A stretch of 64,000 nt of DNA from Sipunculus nudus (Eukaryota; Annelida; Sipuncula; Golfingiida; Sipunculidae): positions 52,773,676-52,837,675 of the forward strand of contig CM049316.1 of the NCBI GenBank assembly GCA_026874595.1, written 5' to 3'. The notes under the pieces were generated by a model. It did not search any database. It was not told where the DNA came from and worked only from the letters and a program-made list of their open reading frames with translations. Below are positions 23,690-36,598 of the stretch, piece after piece. The position numbers were made by a program, and so were the translations under genes. Numbering within the stretch: position 1 is the stretch's first letter; each line of letters starts with the position of its first letter.

Positions 23690-24317
23690 AATCACAGCCT
23701 AAATAAGATGCTCACTGTGCCTCAACTTATCAATCACAGCCTAAATAAGATGCTCACGGTGCCTCAACTTATCAATCACAGCCTAAATAAGATGCTCTCA
23801 GTGCCTCAACTTATCAATCACAGCCTAAATAAGATGCTCACGGTGCCTCAACTTATCCATCACAGCCTAAATAAGATGCTCACGCTGCCTCAACTTATCA
23901 ATCACAGCCTAAATAAGATGCTCACTGTGCCTCAACTTATCAATCACAGCCTAAATAAGATGCTCACGGTGCCTCAACTTATCAATCACAGCCTAAATAA
24001 GATGCTCACGGTGCCTCAACTTATCAATCACAGCCTAAATAAGATGCTTACGGTGCCTCAACTTATCCATCACAGCCTAAATAAGATGCTTACGGTGCCT
24101 CAACTTATCCATCACAGCCTAAATAAGATGCTTACGGTGCCTCAACTTATCCATCACAGCCTAAATAAGATGCTTACGGTGCCTCAACTTATCCATCACA
24201 GCCTAAATAAGATGCTTACGGTGCCTCAACTTATCCATCACAGCCTAAATAAGATGCTTACGGTGCCTCAACTTATCAATCACAGCCTTAATAAGATGCT
24301 TACGGTGCCTCAACTTG
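23690..24317 (+). repeat. 42-bp minisatellite, about 15 units
   Basis: Unit ATGCTCACGGTGCCTCAACT followed by TATCAATCACAGCCTAAATAAG. Early units carry TCAATCAC and GCTCAC, later units TCCATCAC and GCTTAC, so variants are grouped along the array as expected from local duplication. The open frame across it (23708-24343) simply repeats a 14-residue unit, MLTVPQLINHSLNK; I do not consider it a gene. Confidence 0.92.
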
Positions 24318-24419
24318 GTGCTCACAGTTGCAGACATTCCTGAGGTATTAGAATACAGTGTCATATTTTCTTACAGATTTATGAAAAGGTAGAATACACA
24401 TATCATTTTGTCTCCCACA

Positions 24420-24570
24420 GAATAGATCACACAGGTGGGACCACATAGAGCTTACATATAGTAGTCACATTATCAATATTACTGCAAAAGTTGGTGCTGC
24501 TTGCTGCAGTTGTTCCTTAGACATTTACTTAGGTAACCAACATAAATTTGTCTGCCAATACATGAAAATG
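24420..24570 (+). repeat. Extra copy of the 300-bp degenerate repeat
   Basis: ACACAGGTGGGACCACATAG, AGTAGTCACATTATCAATAT and GCAGTTGTTCCTTAGACATT line up with the blocks at 3930-4720. Confidence 0.4.
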
Positions 24571-24787
24571 TCAACTAGTGGAATCTGGAAAATTTTCAAA
24601 ATTTGTCAAAGTCCTGCAAAGAGTCATTTTTCTAGAAGGAATATATAGTCAGCCTTGATTTAATAAATTGTTGATATTTGAGCTGGAAGTACTCGAAAAG
24701 TTTGTAATGTCTTATCTACATATATGCATTATAATTTTTGCAAATCACGATAAAATTTGTAGAAATTTCAGATAACTACTGCAACAG

Positions 24788-25150
24788 TTTTTTAGCTCAG
24801 CTGACTACAAGTCATCTGAGCTATAGTTGTGGTCCATTGCCTATCGTCCGTCCTTCTGTCCATCCGTTAGACTGGCACGTTCTGAAACCATAAGACATAC
24901 GAATCCAAACTTTGGCATACTTTTAGGTGTCCCCAAAATCTCCTACTATACTGAAAATTGGGTCAATATGACTTCGCTCTTTCGAGATATTAAGGAAAAA
25001 ACCTCAAATTTCCATTAAAAACCTATTATCACACTTCAGGACTGCCTAATATTAAAACCACTTATTTGTTTTTCTTAATATTTACCAGAAGTAATCTCCT
25101 ATATATTTCCTATATACATGCCAGAAATTAATTCTGTTAAGTGTAAATTC
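24788..25150 (-). mobile_element. Family-E 3' end, inverted
   Basis: The reverse complement begins with the shared hairpin (24794-24822, AGCTCAG/CTGAGCT outer arms, 29 nt) preceded by T-rich sequence, then a CATCCG/GTCCGTCC tract, then the E block TAATATTAAAACCACTT and TATTTCCTATATACATGCCA. It demonstrates that E and B use the same 3' terminus. Confidence 0.7.
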
Positions 25151-25556
25151 TTTAAGGTCTAATCGTCAAACAACCTTGGTATAATTTAGCTTTAAAATTC
25201 ATATTAATAATAATTTTAGACACAGTGATGTATATATTTAGAATCCTTAGAATATTCTCTATTAGATGAGATATATTTAAAAAGTGTAACAGTGTCCACT
25301 TTGAAAATTTAAAACTTGAAATGATTTAAAATTATTTTTTTTAATTGGATATATCTCAAAATTGGCATAGGGTATGTATGTGGAAATAGTATCATTTGAA
25401 ACTACATACAAATATCTCCAGGCGTTTTTTTTGTCATATATTTATTGTCTTTTTTTTCATAATGAATTTTAAATTTAAAAAAAATGTGTGATGTTAACAA
25501 TACTTATTTTGTTTAAATAATGTATTTCTACTACACTAAAAACGATATAGGAAAAA
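25151..25556. other. Very AT-rich non-coding sequence
   Basis: May be internal E sequence, but I cannot align it with confidence. No gene. Confidence 0.4.
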
Positions 25557-25741
25557 GAACAAGTGACCCATGGGTCATGACGCTCAGCTGACTGGGAAGA
25601 GATTCGCAAATGGAAATTTTATCACCAGAATGGTAGTATATACCCATTCAACTGAAGCATCAAACAGATTAACCAACAGGCCAAGATTTAGTCTGTATTT
25701 ATATATCTCAAAAATAGAAAAAAATGTGTAAACTTTTAAAA

Positions 25742-26917
25742 CTAGAATACGGGTAACCGACAAGTGACTACATGTATCTGCCAAAATCGGATAGTGAGGC
25801 ATGGATTGAGTGGCAAGGGGAAATAGAGTGAGGTATGTTGCATATTAGCATGGATGTCTGCAGCCTAAATGTGTATGTAGGATGTGCCACCTACCACAAA
25901 TCCAGAAATCTGTCCAAGTTGTATACACCTGCAAAATTTTAGGCAGAAAAGTCAAACCACTACATGTATATGAGCGATTTTTGCCCATGGCAGACAAACA
26001 GACAAACACTGTGCAAAAATCTTTGCAGGTAACCCCTCCAGTTTTGTGTATGATAAAGACCTATGTGAGATCTAAACACATGCACAATTTTGGCCCAATC
26101 GGTCAAATGGTTCCTGAGATATGAGCTTGGATGTGTCCAGCGTTAACTAGAATGTAGGTGGCGCCACCTGTCATAAAATCAAGAAAGCTGTCCACGATGT
26201 ATAAACCTGCAAAATTTTAGGCAGTTATGTCGAACCACTACAGAGAAATGAGTAATTTTAGGGCACGGCAGACTAACAGACAGACGCTGTGCAAACATTG
26301 TTACAGGTGGCGCCACCATTTTTTGTGTATGTTACAGAGCTATCAAAGGGCTACATTTGTATAAATTTTATTTCCTGATCGGTCAAACGGTTCCCGAGAT
26401 ATAAGCTTGGATGTCATCAGCGTGAACGTGAACGTAGGTGGCGCCACCTGTCATAAAATCAAGAAAGCTATCCTGGATGTATACACATGACGAATTTCAG
26501 GTGAATTAGTCAATTCACTGCAGAGATATGAGTGAATTTAACCCAAGGCAGATGAACAGATGGACACTGTGCAAACATGGTTACTGGTGGCGCCACCATT
26601 TTTTGTGTATGTTATAAAGCAATCAAAGGGCTACATTTGTATCAATTTTATTTCCTGATCGGTCAAACGGTTCCCGAGATATGAGGGTTTATGAGTGGAA
26701 ACAGACCCACAAATGGACACTGGATAGAGAGGAAAGGTCAGAGGTCAATGCAAATTGGTTAGGCACCATTTCACATGTGACCCGATAATAGGTGTAAGTT
26801 TGGGAAAAATTGGTCCATTAGTCTCCGAGGAGCTCTCTGGAAACGAACGCTGCCACGGCGGAGGAACTCGGTCAAAAACATAGTATCCGCAAAACTTCGT
26901 TTTGGCGGATACAAAAA
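25742..26917 (+). mobile_element. Family-C element C1 nested in B2
   Basis: Starts CTAGAATACGGG with an imperfect GTAACCG-ACAAG-TGACTAC stem and a TATCTGCCAAAATC subterminal repeat. The core alternates two half-units: TAGGTGGCGCCACCTGTCAT...AGAAAGCT and GGTGGCGCCACCATTTTTTG...GGTCAAACGGTTCCCGAGAT. The 3' hairpin (26883-26912) has GTATCCGC/GCGGATAC arms, TTC loop and one bulge, then AAAAA. B sequence stops at an A-run before CTAG and resumes at TAGAGGTGGC afterwards. Confidence 0.85.
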
Positions 26918-27392
26918 TAGAGGTGGCTCTACCAGTCTGCAGAAACTAATAAAAACACTTAATGGTCAATATCCATGCAAAAAATCATGGTGATCTCTGC
27001 ATTAGTTGTTCAGATACTTCAGTTTTTGTATCAAATTGTCCATTATTCTGAGGGATACTTCAGAGTCCTATAGCTTGAAGGATATGGGTAACAGAGACCT
27101 AATTTCAAGTTTCCACAGGCACCTTTCATGGGCCTCCTTGCATGACAAGAATGAAGATTCTAGGTCCAGTTGTTGCGATTTGTACCCTGTTAACAGATAA
27201 CCACATCTTTAAAGGTCTCAAAAAAAAAGAAAAAAATTCGTAAAAATTTGAAAAAAAAAATAGAGGTGGCACACCCAGTCTGCAGAAACTGATGGAACAG
27301 CTCATGATCAATATGTATGCCAAAAATCATGACCATCAGTGTTGTAGTTATTGAAATACTGCAGTTTTTGTATCAAATTTTCCATTATTCAT

Positions 27393-27407
27393 GGGGGGGG
27401 GGGGGGG
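27393..27407 (+). repeat. Poly-G run, 15 bases, within a B core
   Basis: The family consensus here is CTGGGGGGTACTT with six G; this unit has expanded to 15. Confidence 0.9.
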
Positions 27408-27871
27408 TATTTTGGACCCATACAGCTTAAAGAATATGGGTAACAGAGACCTAATTTCAAGTTTCCATTGAGACTTTTCATGGGTCTCCCTGTGTGTCAA
27501 GAATGAAGATTCTTGGTCAAGTTTTTATGATTTGTGCCCTGTTAACAGATGTTCATATCTTTAAAGGTCTCAAAAATACAGAAAAATTTTTGTAAAAAAA
27601 AACGAACAAATACAGGTGGTGCCACCAGTCTGCAGAAACTTATGAAACACTCCATGATCAATATCCATGCAAACAATTATGGTTATCTCTGCATTAGTTG
27701 TTCAGATACTTTAGCTTTTGTATCAAATTTTCCATTATTCTGAGCTGTACTTTGGAGTGCCATAGCTCAAAGGATATGGGTAACAGAGACCAAATTTCAG
27801 GTTTCCATGGAGACTTATCATGGGTCTCCCTGTGTGTCAAGAACGAAGATTCTAGGTCCAGTCGTTACCAT

Positions 27872-29162
27872 TTGTACCCTGTTGACAGATAACTACATCC
27901 TTAAAGGTCTCAAAAATGGAGAAAACAATTCATGAACATTGAAAAATACAGGTGGCGCCACCAGTCTGCACAAACTGATGAAACATCTCATGATCAATAT
28001 GTATGTCGAAAATCATGACCATCAGTGATGTAGTTAATGAGATATTGAAGTTTTTGTATGAAATTTTTGACTATTCTGGGGGGTAATTTTGGGCCCCATA
28101 GCTCGAAGGATATGGGTAACAGAGACCTAATTTCTGGTTTCCATGGAGACTTTTCATAGGTCTCTCAGTGTGTCGAAAATGAAGATTCTAGGTCCAGTCG
28201 TTACGATTTGTGCCACGCTAACAGATGACAGCATTCTCAAAGGTCTCAAAAATAGAGGAAAAAATCGTAAAAAATCAAACAGTACAGGTGGCGCCACCAG
28301 TCTGCAGGAACTGATCGAACATCTCATGATCAATATGTATGCCAAAAATGAAGACGATCAGTGATGTAGTTATTGAGATATTGAAGTTTTTGTATGAATT
28401 TTTTTACTATTCTGGGGGGTACTTTGGGGCCCGATAGCTCAAAGGATATGGGTAACAGAGACCTAATTTCTGGTTTCCAAGGAGATTTTTCATGGACCTC
28501 TCAGTGTGTCAAGAATTAAGATTCTAAGTCCAGTCTTTATGATTTGTACCCTGTTGACAGATAACTACATCCTTAAAGGTCTCAAAAATGGAGAAAACAA
28601 TTCGTGAACATTGAAAAATACAGGTGGCGCCACCAGTCTGCACAAACTGATGAAACATCTCATGATCAATATGTATGTCGAAAATCATGACCATCAGTGA
28701 TGTAGTTAATGAGATATTGAAGTTTTTGTATGAAATTTTTGACTATTCTGGGGGGTAATTTTGGGCCCCATAGCTCGAAGGATATGGGTAACAGAGACCT
28801 AATTTCTGGTTTCCATGGAGACTTTTCATAGGTCTCTCAGTGTGTCGAAAATGAAGATTCTAGGTCCAGTCGTTACGATTTGTGCCACGTTAACAGATGA
28901 CAGCATCCTCAAAGGTCTCAAAAATAGAGGAAAAAATCGTAAAAAATCAAACAGTACAGGTGGCGCCACCAGTCTGCAGGAACTGATCGAACATCTCATG
29001 ATCAATATGTATGCCAAAAATGAAGACCATCAGTGATGTAGTTATTGAGATATTAAAGTTTTTGTATGAAATTTTTTACTATTCTGGGGGGTACTTTGGG
29101 GCCCGATAGCTCAAAGGATATGGGTAACAGAGACCTAATTTCTGGTTTCCAAGGAGATTTTT
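27872..29162 (+). repeat. 672-bp tandem duplication of two B cores
   Basis: 27872-28490 and 28544-29162 are nearly identical at an offset of 672 bp, twice the 336-bp core. Differences are few (for example CCACGCTAACAG versus CCACGTTAACAG), so it is a recent expansion within B2. Confidence 0.85.
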
Positions 29163-29788
29163 AATTATAATTTTTTATTATAATTTTTAATTTTATTATT
29201 TAATTATTACACTTAATTATTCTTAGGGTACTGCTGTGCCCAATAGCTCAAAGGATATTGGTTACAGAGACCTAATTTAGGTTTTTTAGGAGAGTTTTCA
29301 TGGACCTCCCAGGATGTTCAGTTAGGAGATTCTAGGTCAAGGGATTACAATTTGTGCCCTGTTAAAGGATGACCACATCTTTAGTGGTCTCAAAAATAGA
29401 GAAAACATGTGTAAACATTTTTAAAAATCCATGTCGTGCCACCAGTCTGCAGAAACTGATAGAACACTCCATGATGAATATGCAAGCAACAAATAATGGT
29501 GATTAATGCATTACTTGTTCAGATACCTGATCATTTGTATCAAATTTTTAATTATTCTGGGGGGTACTTCTCAGCCCCATAGCTCAGAGGATATGGGTAA
29601 TAGAGAGTTAATGTCAGGTTTCTAAAGAGATTTTTCCATGGACCTCCCTAGATGTCAAGTTAGAAGATTCTAGGTCCAGTGGTTATGATTTGTGCCCTGT
29701 TAACTGACGGGTAGACAGAAGGACAGATGGCGACAGACAAAGAGTGATCGCTATAGTTCAGATGACTTTCAGTCACCTGAGCTTAAAA

Positions 29789-30060
29789 TTGAAGAAATTA
29801 GAAAAACATACAGGTGGAGCCACCAGTTATAAGCAGCTGATGAAACTGTCAAACAGGGTAAGTAAAAATCATGGCATTTCATGCATTAATTATTGAAATA
29901 TTGGAGGTTTTGTATCAAATTTTAAATTATTCTTGGGTGCACAAACAATCATAGCTCAAGAAGATATAGGTCACAGTGACCTTATCTCAGGTTTACAAGG
30001 AGATTTTTTTTACTGACCTCCGCGAATTTTCCCTTAGAAATGTCTAGGTCCAATGGTCAT
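29789..30060 (+). repeat. Single divergent B core unit
   Basis: ACATACAGGTGGAGCCACCAG, TGGAGGTTTTGTATCAAATT and GAAATGTCTAGGTCCAATGG match the B core but are diverged; no terminus. Confidence 0.55.
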
Positions 30061-30640
30061 GTCAGCAGGGCCGCATCATCAGGAATTTCGTAACCTTAGC
30101 TTCAATATCTTTCCTGGATGTGGAGCATCTGGAGATAAATTTGTAAAAATGGGAACACCCCATAACAAACCTGCTGGACGTGTCAGTCAGCAGCTAATCA
30201 TTGATACTAGACATATCAGTCCATGGGCTGATTATCTGTACAGCCAAGTCTGACACTATTTCAATAATGTACTTCAGAAATCTTCTGTCTCAAAATTCAT
30301 TAAATAAAGATCATACTTTGGGTGGATAATACCATGTTTTTGTCCAGGAAAATTTCAAGTAATAATAAATACTTTGAAAAAAATACAATTTTTTATTTAA
30401 TTAGGAAGTAACCTGAAGACCAAACAGCAATGCCTGTGGAACACTATCTGGTCTCACTGTTATTCTGTTATTTAATGTTTATCAACTCGTACCATTGTTT
30501 TTTATTATCAAAATAACATGAGATTCACTTGCAGTAAATAAAAATGGCTGTCATTTACAGTCAGTTATTTCTCAATCATTTTCTCAATATTAAACTTCTG
30601 ACATTTAACCATAAAAGTAAAATCTGCCTACACAAAATAA
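30061..30640. other. Unassigned sequence, no firm feature
   Basis: A 66-codon frame (30053-30253, plus) runs from the B core into this segment (GCGASGDKFVKMGTPHNKPA). I see no domain or splice support and do not call it a gene. The remainder is AT-rich. Confidence 0.4.
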
Positions 30641-33600
30641 AACAAGTGACCCATGGGTCATGACCCTCAGCTGACTGTAATGTTGACAATATGTCCTTGC
30701 ACAGGCAACTAATTGTATCCGCCAAAACAGAGTTTTGCGGATACTATGTTTTCAGCTGCATGCCGCCGCCGCCGCCGCGGCGTAGGTGTCCGGAGAACTC
30801 CTCCGTAACCGCTGGGTGGAATTTTACGTAACCCGGGATTATGTTTGGGTCACATGTGAACTGCTGCGCCCCGATTTTGTTTTGACCTCTGACCTTTCCT
30901 CTGCGCTCTGCGTCCGTTTGTTCGTCTGTTTCCACACATAAACCCACATATCTTGGGAACCGTTTGACCGATCAGGAAAATTTTTTTGCACAAATGTAGC
31001 CCTTGGAGAGCTTTATAACATACACAAAAAATGGTGCCGCCACCTGCAACCATGTTTGCACAGTGTCCATCTGTTCGTCTGCCTTGGGTTAAAATCACTC
31101 ATATCTCTGCAGTGATTTGACTAATTCACCTGAAATTCGGCATGCGTATACATCCTGGATAGCTTTTCTGATTTTATGACAGGTGGCGCCACCTACATTC
31201 ACGTTTACGCTGCAGACATCCAAGCTCATATCTTGGGAACCGTTTGACCGATTGGGCCAAAATTTTGCATGTGTATAGATTTCACATAGCTCTTTATCAT
31301 ACACAAAACTGGTGGCGCCACCTGCAGCCATTTTTGCACAGCTCCCGTCTGTTTGTCTGCCATGAGATAAAATCACTCATATCTCGGCAGTGGTTTGACA
31401 TAGCTGCCTAAAATTTTGCAGGTTTATACATCCCCGACAGCTCTCTTGATTTTATGACAGGTGGCGCTACCTGCATTCTAGTTTATGCAGCAGACATCCA
31501 AGCTCATATCTTGGGAACCGTTTGACTGATTGGGCCAAAGTTTTGCATGTGTATAGTTCTCACATAGCTCTTTATCATACGCAAAACTGGTGGGCCACCT
31601 TCAACCATTTTTGCACAGCGTCCATCTGTTTGTCTGCCACGGGCTAAAATCACTCAAAAACATATAGTGGTTTGACTTATCTGCCTCAAATTTTGCATAT
31701 GTATACAACTTGGACGGCTTTCTGGATTTTGTGGTTGGTGGCGCAACCTACATTCACCATTTGGCTGCAGACATCCATGCTAATATGCAACACTTCACTC
31801 TATTTCCCCTTGCCACTCAATCCATGCCTCACTTTACCCGTTCCACTCTGATTTAGGCAGATACACGTAGTCGCTTGTCGACTACCCGTATTCTAGTTAA
31901 GATAATGTAGGTGGCATCATAGTTCATGCATATTAGCTCAAGTTCATCAAGACCCATAAGCACACCAAATTTGATGACAATCCATCCAGCTGTTCCTGAG
32001 GAATCTGGCAATTTGTATGCATTTTGCATTTTTTCTGGGGTGCTCAAACATGCCCCGTAACTCAGAGAATATATGTGACAGTGATCTAATTTCAGGTTTC
32101 TCAGGAGAACTTTTGGGAAAATCTCAGGATGGCAAGTTAGAAGATTCTAGGTCCAATGGTTATGATTTGTGCCTTGCTTTGATATCAAATTTTCAATTAT
32201 TCTGGAGGGAGCTTAAAACCCCACAGCTTGGAGAATATGGGTAACAGAGACCTAATTTCAGGTTTCCAAGAAAACTTTTCATGGACCTCCCTGGATGTCA
32301 AGTTAGAAGATTTTAGGTACAGTGGTTATGATTTGTGCCCTGTTAACAGACGACTGAATCTTTAAAGGTTTCAAAAGTATAGAAAAAAAATTCTTTACAA
32401 TTTTTTAAAGTCCAGATGGCACCACAAGTCTGCAAAAAATGAATATACACCCCAATATCAATATACATGCAAAGAATGATGGTGATCAATGCATTAGTTG
32501 TTCAGATAATTGAGCTTTTGTATCAAATTCTTAATGTTTTGGCCACAATTTCTGAGCACAATACCTGCGAGGATATGGGTAACAGAGACCTAGTTTCTGG
32601 TTTCTTTGGAGACTTTTCATGGACCTCCCTTGATGTCAAGCTGCAAGATCCGAGGTCAAGTGATTATGATCTGTGCCCTGTTAACAGAAGACCACATCAT
32701 TAAAGGTCTCAAGAATAAAGGAAAAAATCTGTAAAAATCAGTGATAACCATTTGTGCCCTGTTAACAGATGACCACATCTTTAAAAAGTCTCAAAAACAG
32801 AGAAAACAAAATTGTAAAAAATCGAAAAAAAATAAGGTGGCGCCACCAGTCTGCAGAAACTGATGAAACACTCCATGATCAACGTGCATGCAAAGAATCA
32901 TGGTGATCAATGCATTATTTGTTCAGATAATTGCGCTTTTGTATTAAATTTTGCATTATTCTGAGGAGCTATTTAAAGTACCAGAGCTCAGAGGATATTG
33001 GTAACAGAGACTTAATTTCAGGTTTCCTTGGAGACTTTTCTTGGACCTTCCAGGATGTTATGTTAGAAGATTCTAGGTCCAGTTGTTACAATTTGTGCTG
33101 TTAACAGATGACTACATCTTTTAAAGTCTCAAAAACAGAAAAAAAAAATTGTAAAAAATTGAAAAAATTCAGGTGGCGCAACCAGTCTGCAGAAACTGAT
33201 GAAATATTCCATGACCAATATCCATGCTAAGAATCATGGTGATCAATGCATTAGTTGTTAAGATACTTGAGCTTTTGTGTCAAATTTTCCATTATTCTGA
33301 GGGGTACTTCGAACCCCCATAGCTCAGAGGTTTGGGTAACAAAGACCTAATTTTAGGTTTCCAAGGAGACATTTCATGGGCCTCCCTGCATGTCAAGACA
33401 GAAGATTCTTGGTCCAGTCATTAGTATTTGTGCCCTGTTTTCATATGAAGGCATCTTTTAAGGTCTCAAAAATAGAGGAAAAAAATTGTAAAAAATTGAA
33501 AAAATACAGGTGGCGCCACCAATCTGCAGAAACTGATGAAACATTCCATCACCAATATCCATGCATATAAATCATGATGATCAATGCATTACTTGTACAG

Positions 33601-33855
33601 ATATTTGAGCTTTTGTATCAAATTTTCCATTATTCTGGGGGGTAGTTTGGAGCTCCATCGCTCGAAGAATATGGGTAACAGGGACCTTATTTCAGGTTTC
33701 CAAGGAGATTTTTCACGGACCTCTCTGGATGTTAAGTGAGAAGATTGCAGGACCAGCGGTTACAATTTGTGCCTGGTTAACAGACGGGCAGACAGACGCC
33801 AGACAAAGGATGATTGCTATAGCTCAGATGACTTTCAGTCAGCTGAGTTAAAAAA
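30641..33855 (+). mobile_element. Family-B element B3 with inverted nested C2
   Basis: Starts AACAAGTGACCCATGGGTCA with the same perfect palindrome as B2. A C element lies in opposite orientation at 30713-31896. Cores follow at about 32408, 32834, 33170 and 33497, with partial units before them. The end has GACGGGCAGACAGACG and a hairpin with AGCTCAGATGACT/AGTCAGCTGAG arms (about 33820-33848), then TTAAAAAA. Confidence 0.8.
30713..31896 (-). mobile_element. Family-C element C2, inverted inside B3
   Basis: Read on the minus strand it starts CTAGAATACGGG with a clean GTAGTCG-ACAAG-CGACTAC stem, and ends with the GTATCCGC/GCGGATAC hairpin (30715-30744 on the plus strand). Core half-units with GGTGGCGCC and GGTTCCCAAGATATGAGC recur at about 31040, 31180, 31310, 31460 and 31600. 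A short CCGCCGCCGCCGCCG run lies at 30762-30778. Confidence 0.85.
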
Positions 33856-34507
33856 CTACTTTCAGCAAAGCTGAACCACATTAATTTGTTTCTTTCAGAG
33901 GTTTATAACCTATGTACATTAATTCTCAATTTCTCAGATTTCCTATGACGGTCCTGAGATATCATCTTATAGAAGATATTCATGTATCTTAATAAATAGC
34001 AAACCACAGAGTGCATCTAAATGGACATAAAGATGGCCTAGGTGATACAACAGCCTGTCACTCAATGACAAAATAAGAAATCAAAAAATCAATCTGACCA
34101 CGTCTAAGTGAACCACATAATTAGTCAGCTTTCTTCCTGAACTTAATGGCTGATGATTATGACTGTTTATGACAATCGTCGAGACACTTAAGAGAATGAA
34201 AACATGATTTTACTTTACACATTTTCTTTAGCAATCAAGTGGAATGATTCAGATTCAACAATTAGGTTAAACAGCATCAAACTGTCAGAACTGCATAAGC
34301 CTTTTTCTCTTGTGATTTATTATCATTTCACTTTGACTCCTATTCCTTTGAAAAAAGACAGTTTTAGGGTATACAGTCTTAAGCTATGTTTCACTTGTCC
34401 TGACAATGATACCAACACTGTTACGGATACGTTTAGCGTGTTTCCACTTGTATGTTTCGCCTAAATACAGTTTAAACAAGTATAAAAGGTGTAATTATAT
34501 ATATATA
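33856..34507. other. Non-repetitive AT-rich spacer
   Basis: No gene or element end recognised. Confidence 0.5.
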
Positions 34508-34509
34508 TA

Positions 34510-34936
34510 CTGTGGTTGCCTTTTTGTTCGCGAGGGTTTTAATTTCGCGATATTCGCGAATGGGAAATAATCGCGAAAATGAAACCCTCGGGAATAATTG
34601 GCCAATGGAGTACGTCCTTCTTATTTAATGTAGCCAGTATTTGTATGGGAATAGATTAGAACAATGAGAATTGTTATAATAAGTTACATCCATGCAGATA
34701 TAGGGAAAACGTTCCCCTTAATTTGAACTAAACTACCTGTGCTTTGTGTTCGGGCCCATCGTTATATGAGAAAAAATATCACAAACTCATGACTTATTCT
34801 CATATTATAACACACAAAGGTATGGCTTTACCAAATATTTGGGTTCTGGTGAGATCGCGAAAATGAAACCCTGGCGAAACATTAAAAATTGAAAAATCGC
34901 GAAATTTCAGCCTCGCGAAAATGAAGCCAACCACAG
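34510..34936. mobile_element. MITE with long terminal inverted repeats, TA target
   Basis: 427 bp between TA dinucleotides in an (AT)n tract. The left end CTGTGGTTGCC... and right end ...GGCCAACCACAG-like sequence pair over at least 26 nt with about four mismatches, and pairing can be extended through CGCGAGG and ATTTCGCGAT. CGCGAAAATGAAACCC occurs inside near both ends. It has no coding frame. The TA target suggests a Tc1/mariner-type or similar transposase acting in trans; the superfamily is uncertain. Confidence 0.8.
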
Positions 34937-34972
34937 TATATAATATATATATATATATGTATGTATGTCACC
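34937..34972. repeat. (AT)n/(GTAT)n microsatellite at MITE edge
   Basis: TATAATATATATATATATATG followed by TATGTATG; the matching AT run at 34496-34509 is on the other side of the MITE. Confidence 0.85.
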
Positions 34973-35143
34973 GTATCCGTGTCCGTACAAGTGGAAAGAC
35001 TCCTTATATTTTATCATATTTTTGTTCCAAATGTATCTGTATTTGTGTCCAGACAAGTGAAAACACAGCTTTAGCCTTAACAGTGGTATTGGCCATATCT
35101 TATATACCTTATATTCCACCCTTTTTAGGGAACTCAATGGAAC

Positions 35144-36598
35144 AAGAGACCCAAGGGTCACGGTGCTCAGCTGAATTTTGTAAAATCTTAACAAATGCAA
35201 AATATACTTATTTCTGATTTTCTATATATTGGCATTTGAAAATTATGAGGAAACGGCCGTGCCATTTGGTGATAAGATAAACTGTGTTGCATATGATATA
35301 TTTACAGATGGCCAGACAAGTGGACAGAAAGGACTGATCACTTTATTTCACCTTCTGCTGAGGCAAGGGAATAATGATTTTAAGTTTATAATAATTAAAC
35401 CCTATTTTTTCAGTATATGCATTTTTGGCAGTAGATAAATAAATAATTTAATAAATAATTTTTATCAAATATTTTTTTTAATTTTACAAATTTTATAAAA
35501 TGGCAATATAAATAAATCTGAAAACATAGGTTAATTCAGAAATACAAGTTGCATCATTATACAAACATACAAGTTGCATGATTAGTTGGACTCATATCAT
35601 GTCAAATTATGAATACACATATATTTCATTATTTTTTAAATCATAAAATATTTAACTGAATTTAAAAGAAAAAAAATTTAAAGATTAATTCACAAAAAAA
35701 CCATGATGCTACAACATGGTATCTTCTAGATTACTAGATTACTTCTGGATCACTATTAAAAAAGGTTTTGTATACTAGAGTTTACAGTTTAATGTACATG
35801 CTTAATTTTATTAACTAAAATAAAAATTTCAGTAAATGATTAAAAATTCACTTTTCAATGCATACAGAGCGTTGTTTTGATGTGGGAGAAATAATATCAT
35901 TATGCTTAATTATTATCTCAATTATACTTAGTACTGAAATTAATATTCCTTTTAACACATGTTCAAAAATAACACAAAAAGATTTTAACCCTCTGAAGTA
36001 AGGAATTCCTCACAACATGAACATCCACACTTTTATAGCAATACATCACTTTATACATATTATAAAAGGTGCCCAATCACCTACTTTTTGAAAAAGTATT
36101 TTTGTGATTTCTTGCTTCTGCAGTGTATATATTAAAAATATAAGGGTAATTTTGGTTGTGAAAAATTCTTATATGGTCTTCCTGAAGGATGTGTGAACTT
36201 GTTTTCAATAATATGTTTGTAAACACAGCAAAGTTGACAAACAGGAAAGCATGTAACCTGAGGTGGTACACTGCATATATACCGGAGGTAGAAAGGTCAC
36301 TTGCTAGAAAACCCCATTTTCAAAGCTGTTGCTTATCTGACTTGCTGCAAAATGCCCTTGTTGAATTTGTTTTTATTATTTTGGTGAGCCCCACATATTT
36401 AAACACGTTGATATAAACAAAACAAGCAGCCTGTGTGCCGTGATATTCACGTTTTCTAGCCTATTTTTATGAAAGCTCCAGGGGATTACCTTTAGTTTAT
36501 TAAGGTCAGATAGGTGATTGGGCCCCTTTAAATGTGCACAGTAATCACTGTAACCCTTTGTCATTCAAAACAAAAACCAAAATGTAGCAAAAGTAAAA
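35144..36598 (+). mobile_element. Family-E element E2, degraded
   Basis: Starts ACAAGAGACCCAAGGGTCACG and TGCTCAGCTGAA; TTTGTAAAATCTTAACAAAT and GAGGAAACGGCCGTGCCATT parallel E1 (13975-14060), and ACACTTTTATAGCAATACAT (about 36029) parallels 14625. Long AT-rich stretches in the middle are not alignable by eye. It runs into the next copy without a terminal hairpin. Confidence 0.5.

Larger units (their letters stand above)
25557..29788 (+). mobile_element. Family-B element B2 with nested C1
   Basis: Perfect 14-bp 5' palindrome TGACCCATGGGTCA (25564-25577), subterminal repeat GCTCAGCTGACT (25582-25593), inverse of AGTCAGCTGAGC in the B consensus 3' hairpin. A C element is nested at 25742-26917. 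About eight core units follow (26925, 27265, 27614, 27950, 28288, 28622, 28960, 29435), including a 672-bp two-unit duplication. It ends with a GACAGATGGCGACAGAC tract and a slightly decayed hairpin (about 29757-29785). AT-only filler at 29162-29215 interrupts one unit. Confidence 0.85.

Noticed and set aside
23708-24343. 211-codon frame MLTVPQLINHSLNK repeated
   Set aside because: Pure 42-bp minisatellite; the period is a multiple of three. No signal peptide, domain or splice site.
27950-28000. CTGATGAAAC in B cores as a ribozyme core
   Set aside because: CTGATGA is followed directly by AAC without stem II, so the hammerhead fold is impossible.
30053-30253. 66-codon frame across a B core edge
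   Set aside because: It starts inside repeat DNA, has no domain, and no splice sites in phase.
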